Source: Limanda limanda (Eukaryota; Chordata; Actinopteri; Pleuronectiformes; Pleuronectidae). From it: a stretch of 64,000 nt of DNA. Position 1 is the stretch's first letter, and every line of letters begins with the position of its first letter. Where the stretch lies: contig NW_026870574.1 in assembly GCF_963576545.1 (NCBI RefSeq), positions 434,001-498,000 of the forward strand, in the 5' to 3' direction. Below are positions 1 to 8,295 of the stretch, in pieces. The notes beneath the pieces are model-generated. The model was not told the DNA's origin. It ran no database searches and saw only the letters and a list, made by a program, of their open reading frames with translations. The position numbers were made by a program, and so were the translations under genes.

Positions 1-262
1 TAATTGTTTATTAATTCAACAAAAAAATCTGCGTTTGGTGAAGGTAGAAATACATGGCATTCAAGCAAGAATTTCTTTATTAGTCTCACATGATTATCCT
101 AATTAGGTGAACAAGAAGATCCAAGTTGGCAGAACTCTTTGAAGAACTTGAAAACCTTAGTTAAGTCAACAACAGCAGGCAAAAGTTGAGAAAACTCAAA
201 AATCTCTTGCATCATGTTGCCTTGATATTTTACGTTTTCTCAACTTTTTCTTTTTTACAGTG
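1..262 (+). mobile_element. Right end of a CACTGTAAAAA-type TA element (copy of the element at 4429-8293)
   Basis: These 262 bases match 8032-8293 at a constant offset of 8,031, with no difference that I found on reading both. The segment ends in the terminal inverted repeat TTTTTACAGTG, followed by TA and then by satellite monomer A at 'TGTGCTTTC', the same junction as at 8293/8294. The rest of this copy lies left of the window. Sharing one junction means the two copies descend from a single insertion that was later duplicated with its flanks. Nothing coding is seen in this part. Confidence 0.9.
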
Positions 263-2342
263 TATGTGCTTTCATCCCTAACCCTAACCCTAACCCTTCC
301 GAAAGTCGGAGAAGCTCAAGGATGGTACCGATCGATGCGCGCTACCCCATTTAGTGGGGGTAGAGCCTACTTGCAAGTCTCTCCGACCTTCACAAAAAAA
401 GTTATTCAAGAATATCTCCTCAGATTTGGGGGAATTTCGTCGGTCGACCTCTTCCGAAGGTCGTACAAGCTCGGGGATGGTACCAATCGATCCGCAGGAC
501 CCAAATTAGTCCAGATGCAACCACTTTCCAAGTCTCTCCGACCTTCACAAAAAAAGTTATTCAAGAATATCTCTTTCTCCTATGTGCTTTCATCCCTAAC
601 CCTAACCCTAACCCTTTCGAAAGTCGGAGAAGCTCAAGGATGGTACCGATCGATGCGCGCTACCCCATTTAGTGGGGGTAGAGCCTACTTGCAAGTCTCT
701 CCGACCTTCACAAAAAAAGTTATTCAAGAATATCTCTTTCTCCTATGTGCTTTCATCCCTAACCCTAACCCTAACCCTTCCGAAAGTCGGAGAAGCTCAA
801 AGATGGTACCGATCGATGCGCGCTACCCCATTTAGTGGGGGTAGAGCCTACTTGCAAGTCTCTCCGACCTTCAAAAAAAAAGTTATTCAAGAATATCTCT
901 TTCTCCTATGTGCTTTCATCCCTAACCCTAACCCTAACCCTTCCGAAAGTCGGAGAAGCTCAAGGATGGTACCGATCGATGCGCGCTACCCCATTTAGTG
1001 GGGGTAGAGCCTACTTGCAAGTCTCTCCGACCTTCACAAAAAAAGTTATTCAAGAATATCTCCTCAGATTTGGGGGAATTTCGTCGGTCGACCTCTTCCG
1101 AAGGTCGTACAAGCTCGGGGATGGTACCAATCGATCCGCAGGACCCAAATTAATCCAGATGCAACCACTTTCCAAGTCTCTCCGACCTTCACAAAAAAAG
1201 TTATTCAAGAATATCTCTTTCTCCTATGTGCTTTCATCCCTAACCCTAACCCTAACCCTTCCGAAAGTCGGAGAAGCTCAAGGATGGTACCGATCGATGC
1301 GCGCAACCCCATTTAGTGGGGGTAGAGCCTACTTGCAAGTCTCTCCGACCTTCACAAAAAAAGTTATTCAAGAATATCTCCTCAGATTTGGGGGAATTTC
1401 GTCGGTCGACCTCTTTCGAAGGTCGTACAAGCTCGGGGATGGTACCAATCGATCCGCAGGACCCAAATTAGTCCAGATGCAACCACTTTCCAAGTCTCTC
1501 CGACCTTCACAAAAAAAGTTATTCAAGAATATCTCTTTCTCCTATGTGCTTTCATCCCTAACCCTAACCCTAACCCTTCCGAAAGTCGGAAAAGCTCAAG
1601 GATGGTACCGATCGATGCGCGCTACCCCATTTAGTGGGGGTAGAGTCTACTTGCAAGTCTCTCCGACCTTCACAAAAAAAGTTATTCAAGAATATCTCTT
1701 TCTCCTATGTGCTTTCATCCCTAACCCTAACCCTAACCCTTCCGAAAGTCGGAGAAGCTCAAGGATGGTACTGATCGATGCGCGCAACCCCATTTAGTGG
1801 GGGTAGAGCCTACTTGCAAGTCTCTCCGACCTTCACAAAAAAAGTTATTCAAGAATATCTCCTCAGATTTGGGGGAATTTCGTCGGTCGACCTCTTCCGA
1901 AGGTCGTACAAGCTCGGGGATGGTACCAATCGATCCGCAGGACCCAAATTAGTCCTGATGCAACCACTTTCCAAGTCTCTCCGACCTTCACAAAAAAAGT
2001 TATTCAAGAATATCTCTTTCTCCTATGTGCTTTCATCCCTAACCCTAACCCTAACCCTTCCGAAAGTCGGAGAAGCTCAAGGATGGTACCGATCGATGCG
2101 CGCTACCCCATTTAGTGGGGGTAGAGCCTACTTGCAAGTCTCTCCGACCTTCACAAAAAAAGTTATTCAAGAATATCTCTTTCTCCTATGTGCTTTCATC
2201 CCTAACCCTAACCCTAACCCTTCCGAAAGTCGGAGAAGCTCAAGGATGGTACCGATCGATGCGCGCTACCCCATTTAGTGGGGGTAGAGCCTACTTGCAA
2301 GTCTCTCCGACCTTCACAAAAAAAGTTATTCAAGAATATCTC

Positions 2343-2497
2343 CTCAGATTTGGGGGAATTTCGTCGGTCGACCTCTTCCGAAGGTCGTACAAGCTCGGAG
2401 ATGGTACCAATCGATCCGCAGGACCCAAATTAGTCCAGATGCAACCACTTTCCAAGTCTCTCCGACCTTCACAAAAAAAGTTATTCAAGAATATCTC
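2343..2497 (+). repeat. Exemplar monomer B, 155 bp, telomere-free
   Basis: B starts 'CTCAGATTTGGGGGAATT', has a SalI-type palindrome in 'GGTCGACC', then aligns with A: 'CTTCCGAAGGTCG' against A 'CTTCCGAAAGTCG', and 'GATGGTACCAATCGATC' against 'GATGGTACCGATCGATG'. It ends in the same roughly 45-bp block. B is therefore a diverged sister of A in which the telomere tract is replaced. A+B is 318 bp, an exact multiple of three, which is why AB runs stay open in translation. Confidence 0.9.
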
Positions 2498-2670
2498 TTT
2501 CTCCTATGTGCTTTCATCCCTAACCCTAACCCTAACCCTTCCGAAAGTCGGAGAAGCTCAAGGATGGTACCGATCGATGCGCGCTACCCCATTTAGTGGG
2601 GGTAGAGCCTACTTGCAAGTCTCTCCGACCTTCACAAAAAAAGTTATTCAAGAATATCTCTTTCTCCTAT

Positions 2671-2833
2671 GTGCTTTCATCCCTAACCCTAACCCTAACC
2701 CTTCCGAAAGTCGGAGAAGCTCAAGGATGGTACCGATCGATGCGCGCTACCCCATTTAGTGGGGGTAGAGCCTACTTGCAAGTCTCTCCGACCTTCACAA
2801 AAAAAGTTATTCAAGAATATCTCTTTCTCCTAT
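2671..2833 (+). repeat. Exemplar monomer A, 163 bp, telomere-containing
   Basis: Order of parts: 'GTGCTTTCATC', (CCCTAA)3, 'CCGAAAGTCGGAGAAGC', a run of overlapping self-complementary six-mers (GGTACC, CGATCG, ATCGAT), a short inverted repeat CTACCCC-8 nt-GGGGTAG, then the block shared with B ('CAAGTCTCTCC' to 'GAATATCTC') and 'TTTCTCCTAT'. Its length is one more than a multiple of three, so tandem A copies rotate the reading frame. Confidence 0.9.
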
Positions 2834-4426
2834 GTGCTTTCATCCCTAACCCTAACCCTAACCCTTCCGAAAGTCGGAGAAGCTCAAGGATGGTACTGAT
2901 CGATGCGCGCTACCCAATTTAGTGGGGGTAGAGCCTACTTGCAAGTCTCTCCGACCTTCACAAAAAAAGTTATTCAAGAATATCTCTTTCTCCTATGTGC
3001 TTTCATCCCTAACCCTAACCCTTCCAAAAGTCGGAGAAGCTCAAGGATGGTACCGATCGATGCGCGTTACCCCATTTAGTGGGGGTAGAGCCTACTTGCA
3101 AGTCTCTCCGACCTTCACAAAAAAAGTTATTCAAGAATATCTCTTTCTCCTATGTGCTTTCATCCCTAACCCTAACCCTTCCGAAAGTCGGAGAAGCTCA
3201 AGGATGGTACCGATCGATGCGCGCTACCCCATTTAGTGGGGGTAGAGCCTACTTGCAAGTCTCTCCGACCTTCACAAAAAAAGTTATTCAAGAATATCTC
3301 TTTCTCCTATGTGCTTTCATCCCTAACCTTAACCCTAACCCTTCCGAAAGTCGGAGAAGCTCAAGGATGGTACCGATCGATGCGCGCTACCCCATTTAGT
3401 GGGGGTAGAGCCTACTTGCAAGTCTCTCCGACCTTCACAAAAAAAGTTATTCAAGAATATCTCCTCAGATTTGGGGGAATTTCGTCGGTCGACCTCTTCC
3501 GAAGGTCGTACAAGCTCGGGGATGGTACCAATCGATCCGCAGGACCCAAATTAGTCCAGATGCAACCACTTTCCAAGTCTCTCCGACCTTCACAAAAAAA
3601 GTTATTCAAGAATATCTCTTTCTCCTATGTGCTTTCATCCCTAACCCTAACCCTAACCCTTCCGAAAGTCGGAGAAGCTCAAGGATGGTACCGATCGATG
3701 CGCGCTACCCCATTTAGTGGGGGTAGAGCCTACTTGCAAGTCTCTCCGACCTTCACAAAAAAAGTTATTCAAGAATATCTCTTTCTCCTATGTGCTTTCA
3801 TCCCTAGCCCTAACCCTAACCCTTCCGAAAGTCGGAGAAGCTCAAGGATGGTACCGATCGATGCGCGCTACCCCATTTAGTGGGGGTAGAGCCTACTTGC
3901 AAGTCTCTCCGACCTTCACAAAAAAAGTTATTCAAGAATATCTCCTCAGATTTGGGGGAATTTCGTCGGTCGACCTCTTCCGAAGGTCGTACAAGCTCGG
4001 GGATGGTACCAATCGATCCGCAGGACCCAAATTAGTCCAGATGCAACCACTTTCCAAGTCTCTCCGACCTTCACAAAAAAAGTTATTCAAGAATATCTCT
4101 TTCTCCTATGTGCTTTCATCCCTAACCCTAACCCTAACCCTTCCGAAAGTCGGAGAAGCTCAAGGATGGTACCGATCGATGCGCGCTACCCCATTTAGTG
4201 GGGGTAGAGCCTACTTGCAAGTCTCTCCGACCTTCACAAAAAACGTTATTCAAGAATATCTCTTTCTCCTATGTGCTTTCATCCCTAACCCTAACCCTTC
4301 CGAAAGTCGGAGAAGCTCAAGGATGGTACCGATCGATGCGCGCTACCCCATTTAGTGGGGGTAGAGCCTACTTGCAAGTCTCTCCGACCTTCAAAAAAAA
4401 AGTTATTCAAGAATATCTCTTTCTCC

Positions 4427-4439
4427 TACACTGTAAAAA
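4427..4439 (+). repeat. TA duplication plus left terminal inverted repeat
   Basis: TA followed by CACTGTAAAAA. The next base differs from the right end (T here, A there in reverse complement), so the perfect inverted repeat is 11 bp. Confidence 0.85.
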
Positions 4440-4639
4440 TGGTAACTAGTAATTGTTGATCTCATAAGAGTTTTCAAATTAAACTGACTCAGAAATAAGG
4501 CTTTGCAATATGCAATCTATAAAATCTTGTCTGTCCAGCAATTTTCTCTCATTGTTGTCCTAACTACTATTTTAAATCAGCACAACAAGGATTTGTAAAT
4601 TTTTGAGCAGATTTTTGAGTTAAGTTGGGCCAACTCAGT

Positions 4640-4748
4640 AGATTCCAGTTTAAACCGGTTTTAACGGCTCTCTGCTGAACCTGAGCGACGGACATTTTCT
4701 GGATGGACAACGCACGGAGCCCACAACAATTTTGCTCAAGAAGGTATG
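4640..4748 (+). other. Possible 5' non-coding exon of the element gene
   Basis: The bases at 4746-4755 read 'ATG|GTAAGTG', a strong splice-donor match with the intron starting at 4749. A plausible acceptor lies at 5515 ('TTTTTGCCCTTTAAG'), 43 bases before the start codon at 5559. This would give a non-coding first exon and an intron that contains the hAT-like fragments. It rests on splice motifs only; the exon start is arbitrary. Confidence 0.3.
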
Positions 4749-4764
4749 GTAAGTGCGTTTTTAC

Positions 4765-4960
4765 CAGAGGTGTGGACTCGAGTCACATGACTTGGACTCG
4801 AGTCAGACTCGAGTCATGAATTTGATGACTTTAGACTCGACTTGACAAAATGTAAAGAGACTTGCAACTCGACTTGGACTTGGACATCAATGACTCGTGA
4901 CTTCACTTGGACTTGAACCTTTTGACTTTATAAGACTTGCTCCTTTCCCCAAAACCCAAA
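4765..4960 (+). mobile_element. hAT-like non-autonomous transposon fragment nested in the element
   Basis: It begins CAGAGGTGTGGACTCGAGTC and is rich in the words ACTCGAGTC, GACTTGGACT and GACTCGA. I recognise this as the left end of a common fish hAT-type repeat; this is from memory. No matching right end (CACCTCTG) is seen downstream, so it is truncated or rearranged. The right limit is approximate. Confidence 0.6.
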
Positions 4961-5405
4961 GATTAAAAAGTATGTTATTAAGGAACGCTCTGTTTCTTTC
5001 ATTGTGTATGTGTTCGTCAGGGTGTAAAGTAACGAAAGGCAAGGCAATTCTCACTGCAGTGGTAGATGCTGCATAGAGTGGATGACGTTCCCTAACGTGC
5101 ACATTCAACATATGAAAACTGATCGTAAAGTTCACTGTTCGCGAAAAATATGCGCGACAGGCACAACACTGCACAGGGATCCACTGCGGAGGGGCTGCAG
5201 AGCCGCGGTCTGCAGACCCCTGGCTACGGCGAAAGAGCGATTTGTTTGTTTGTTTACTGCTCCGCCGTTAAAGATTGCGGACATCAAAACATTAGTTCGG
5301 CTATAATATTAGATCCGCCTCTCATTTCCTCCTCCCGGTTGCGCGCCTGTTATGCCTCCGCGCCGCACCGGTGGAGCGCACCATACAGAGAATCACTGCG
5401 CTACA
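4961..5405. other. Unassigned CpG-rich stretch upstream of the gene
   Basis: No gene is recognised. The part from about 5150 to 5400 is GC- and CpG-rich and contains 'GGCTATAATATTAG' near 5298, a possible TATA-like element about 260 bp before the start codon. It may be the body of the nested hAT-like repeat, a promoter, or both; the sequence does not decide. Confidence 0.3.
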
Positions 5406-5455
5406 CAGGGGCGGTCCTAGCATATTTGGCGCTCTATGCAAGAGCCCCCCCCCAT
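5406..5455 (+). mobile_element. Second hAT-like terminal fragment
   Basis: It begins CAGGGGCGGTCCTAGCATAT and runs into a poly-C stretch. It resembles another fish hAT-type terminus that I know from memory. No opposite end was found, so it is a relic. Confidence 0.4.
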
Positions 5456-5558
5456 TAACAAAAAAAAGTTGAAAAACGGAATTGCAACTTTCAGACGGTA
5501 TTTTTGCCCTTTAAGACTGCATTTCATTTAAAAAAAACACAACAACGATCACAACAAC

Positions 5559-7345
5559 ATGGTGCAAGCATTCGTTTTAGACAGAGTCTCTCCTCAGGAG
5601 AAGGAAAACATAATGATCTGTCAGCCTATGGTATCTGAGGTCCAAGAGAGGTGGCCTGCGCTGTTTTCGTCTCAGGAGGTAAGGATGTCCTAATTTATTT
5701 AGCAATTGTCTTATACAACTACATTGGCTTTTCTTGAAGAAGAACAGTATCTACTGGGGAAATGTGTCAATTCTGTCTTGCCAGTGTTACATTTAAATCT
5801 ATGATCCATTTGATTCTGTGACCTGTCCTAATTTTCTTACCCTAACCATCTCACTCCTATGGAAGCCCATTTCTTCCAGTTAAAGAAAAAAAAATCCCCA
5901 TGCTTAATTGAAATTGCAATTACAATTAATTACAATATTTTGTTGATTGTCTTGTTTAGATATCTGAAGAATTTCGGCGTATCACCGGCAAAGACCTACT
6001 GGGGACTTTTAATGCATCTCTTGAAAGATTTGGACCTGGCCTGCTAAAACTCTACCGGACTAAGAAGGGTGGTTTTGGCCAAGAAATGGAAGACCTCCTT
6101 GATAAACTCGATGATCAGGTGAGTGAAGTGCTCCTTTGCCTGGCATTTTTAGAAGAGCATGAATATACTTTCTTATAACAGACACAGAAAAAGATGTTGG
6201 CTGCTGTAAAAACTACCTTAGTGGATATGCTTCAGTAAAAATGGATGTCCGCAGTCCTTCCTTTGTGTTTTGGTGGCATTTGGTTTAACAGTATTTTAAT
6301 TTGTTAAAGTAAAGTTGTGTGTGCTTCATCTTCAGTACTATAAAAGATTTCTGATTTTGCATTATGTGTATGTTCAGTACAGTACTATACTTATTGAAAT
6401 ACTTATTTTCCACTGGATACTCTTTAGACATCTGACATTGTTACACACCGAAAGACAGCAGCACTGAGAGGCTTGCCCATTTTCCTCCGCGAAGATACCA
6501 AAAAGTTTTTCATGAAGTGCTTGGTAAGTACTAGTAACTGTAGCAAAAAGATGAATACTTCAGGCCATGTAGCTAATTCCTCATTCTCATGAGATGTTTT
6601 AAAGTAGTAGTTCATCCAAAATGGAAATATACACCTCCCCAGTGCAGTTTATCAGTGCAGTAATCATATTTCTCTGATTTGTTCATATTTTCATACATTG
6701 TTCACACTAACTTTTTTACAATTCATGTAAATCAACCTCCTTTTCACAAGTTCTACTTCTAAACTACTAAATCTATTTTCAGCTATTACGTCAGCTATGT
6801 TGCCATTGCTTCATCAATTTTCTTTGGCTGTCAGGTTCCAGTGTATAGCTGCCCATTTTCTTCTGCCTTTTTAACATTTCAACTGTTTTTAGCCGTTATG
6901 AAGCCAATCATATCTCAGCCTACAAATTATACTTTTCAGCTTTAGCACGGACCTTCTCAGCATTCACACACATTTTCTTCAGAAAATGCTCTTTCTAGTT
7001 TGTCAAGGTTCAAATGCATCTGTTATTTTTCCTCAGGACACTGACATTTTGGCACCAGTGCTGGAAGGGGCGTCTGTGGCCATCCTCACCATCCTAGATG
7101 ACGAAGCCGACATCTCACATGCTCGAGACCATGCAGTTGTTTTGGAAGCGGGCATCGTGCTGCATGAAATGGAAAACCTCTCCTCTGCGTTCGCCTACCT
7201 CTTTGGCCTTCTATATGCCCTCAATATAAATTACCCCAAACAGTTGAGGTATACATTTGAAGCCATCCAGACTATCTTTTTTGAGCTTGGTGGCTCTCGG
7301 TGCTCCCAGCGCACAAGATCTTTGAAAACGAAACTTTTATTTTGA
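5559..7345 (+). CDS. Four-exon gene of an uncharacterised fish family (C-terminal LFG/YPK domain), 227 aa
   Basis: Exons 5559-5678, 5960-6118, 6428-6523 and 7037-7345 join in phase 0 at every junction with GT-AG introns of 281, 309 and 513 bp, giving 227 codons and TGA at 7343-7345. The start ACAACAACATGG has A at -3 and G at +4, and an in-frame TAA lies upstream at 5529. Exon 1 contains ERWPALF, exon 2 EEFRRITGKDLLG and LLKLYRTKKGG, exon 3 AALRGLPIFLRED, exon 4 VVLEAGIVLHEMENLS and LFGLLYALNINYPK. I know these motifs from the C-terminal half of a multicopy fish family sometimes named SAM domain-containing 3-like; its function is unknown to me. The zinc fingers seen in the paralogue at 23436 are absent, so this is a short form or an N-terminally truncated copy. 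It lies wholly inside a TA-flanked element. All exons are open, so it could be expressed. Confidence 0.7.
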
Positions 7346-7672
7346 ATACACATTGTGTATGTGTTTGAATACACATTGTGTATGTGTATGTGTTTAAATA
7401 TACATATTGTGGTATGTGTATGTGTTTAAATATACACATTGTTGTATGTGTATGTGTTTAAATATACACATTGTTGTATGTGTATGTGTTTAAATACACA
7501 TTGTGTATGTGTATGTGTTTAAATATACACCTTGTTGTATGTGTATGTGTTTAAATATACACATTGTTGTATGTGTATGTGTTTAAATATACACATTGTT
7601 GTATGTGTATGTGTTTGAATATACACATTGTGTATGTGTATGTGTTTGAATACACATTGTTGTATGTGTATG
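7341..7672 (+). repeat. TGTATGTG/TTTAAATA minisatellite starting at the stop codon
   Basis: About ten imperfect units of 23-35 bp (commonly near 32) with the pattern TTTAAATATACACATTGTTG and TATGTGTATGTG. The first unit starts TTTGAATACACATTG, so the last Phe codon and the stop TGA of the gene are inside unit 1. Alternating purine-pyrimidine runs dominate. It forms the proximal 3' untranslated region if the gene is transcribed. Confidence 0.9.
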
Positions 7673-7758
7673 CAAAAATGGTTAGTCATTCAATTTGATG
7701 TTGCGAACTAATTTGAGAAGAATGTTTTTTTACAAAGGCACTTAACCCGCCTGTTCAA

Positions 7759-7768
7759 AATAAATAAA
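7759..7768 (+). promoter_or_regulatory. Overlapping AATAAA poly(A) signals
   Basis: Two overlapping AATAAA hexamers at 7759-7764 and 7763-7768, about 415 bp after the stop codon, followed by A-rich sequence. They are the best candidate for the 3' end of the transcript. Confidence 0.5.
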
Positions 7769-7898
7769 AAAATATAAAGAAATAAAGAAATATTTCAGAT
7801 AACATTCAGCTGTACTGCGTTTTATTTATTATCTGTTTAGCATTTTATAATAATAAAATTACAGCAACATACATTTTTCTTGATTTATACAGATAAAA

Positions 7899-8095
7899 TG
7901 TATGTTTATTCAACAAGAATATTTGTGTTTGGTGCATCTAGGAATATATGCCATTGAAGGGATAATTGTACGTTTATTCAACAAGAATACCTATGTTTAA
8001 AGGAGGTACAAATGCATGACATTGAGGGGCATAATTGTTTATTAATTCAACAAAAAAATCTGCGTTTGGTGAAGGTAGAAATACATGGCATTCAA
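7899..8095 (+). repeat. Threefold degenerate 69-bp repeat near the element right end
   Basis: Three successive copies start at 7899, 7967 and 8036. Each has TTATTCAACAA or TTAATTCAACAA, then a GTTTGGTG-like or GTTTAAAG segment, then ATGCCATT, ATGACATT or ATGGCATT. Copy 3 is also seen at the left edge of the window. This subterminal repetition is typical of DNA transposon ends, where it can serve as transposase binding sites; that role here is an inference. Confidence 0.7.
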
Positions 8096-8282
8096 GCAAG
8101 AATTTCTTTATTAGTCTCACATGATTATCCTAATTAGGTGAACAAGAAGATCCAAGTTGGCAGAACTCTTTGAAGAACTTGAAAACCTTAGTTAAGTCAA
8201 CAACAGCAGGCAAAAGTTGAGAAAACTCAAAAATCTCTTGCATCATGTTGCCTTGATATTTTACGTTTTCTCAACTTTTTCT

Positions 8283-8295
8283 TTTTTACAGTGTA
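8283..8295 (-). repeat. Right terminal inverted repeat plus TA duplication
   Basis: TTTTTACAGTG followed by TA, then satellite 'TGTGCTTTC'. It is the exact inverse of the left end at 4429-4439. The bases just inside, TCAACTTTTTCTT, are nearly the same as inside the right end at 26445-26455. Confidence 0.85.

Larger units (their letters stand above)
265..4426 (+). repeat. Satellite array 1 (A/B monomers with telomere hexamers)
   Basis: A head-to-tail array of monomer A (about 163 bp, roughly 19 copies) and monomer B (155 bp, about 7 copies), lying between two copies of the same DNA element. Clear exemplars are A at 2671-2833 and B at 2343-2497. Each A carries (CCCTAA)3 or, near 3010, 3170 and 4285, (CCCTAA)2. 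Two tracts have point-mutated hexamers, CCTTAA near 3328 and CCCTAG near 3806. The right end is cut inside an A monomer at 'CTCCTA' by the element starting at 4429. Open frames here are satellite shadows, not genes. Confidence 0.95.
4429..8293 (+). mobile_element. 3,865-bp DNA element with CACTGTAAAAA inverted ends and TA target duplication, carrying a spliced gene
   Basis: The left end is CACTGTAAAAA at 4429-4439 and the right end its reverse complement at 8283-8293. Outside them is TA on both sides (4427-4428 and 8294-8295). Removing the element and one TA restores the A-monomer sequence CTCCTATGTGCTTTC exactly. Inside are a possible non-coding exon, hAT-like fragments, a four-exon gene (5559-7345), a minisatellite, poly(A) signals and a threefold 69-bp repeat. 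No transposase was recognised, so I infer mobilisation in trans. TA duplication fits the Tc1/mariner-like and some other DNA transposon superfamilies; the short end alone does not let me choose. About the last 23 bases resemble the right end of the element at 21652-26455. Confidence 0.85.

Noticed and set aside
2343..2497. CENP-B box in monomer B
   Set aside because: The stretches beginning TTCG do not fit the TTCG-4-A-2-CGGG spacing on either strand as far as I could read.
2671..2833. Conserved RNA hairpin CTACCCC/GGGGTAG in each A monomer
   Set aside because: Common variants (CAACCCC, CTACTCC) break the stem without compensating changes on the other arm, so there is no sign of selection on the fold.
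265..4426. CRISPR-like array of regular repeats
   Set aside because: The monomers are contiguous and homologous over their whole length with no unique spacers, the units are 155-163 bp, and the setting is eukaryotic.
4887..5174. 95-codon minus-strand open frame
   Set aside because: It lies in and beside the hAT-like repeat, with no recognised domain and composition typical of the repeat words.
5859..6047. 62-codon open frame overlapping the second exon
   Set aside because: It is in a different frame from the phase-consistent exon 5960-6118 and runs through the intron.
6424..6615. 63-codon minus-strand open frame over the third exon
   Set aside because: It is antisense to a coding exon that aligns codon by codon with its paralogue.
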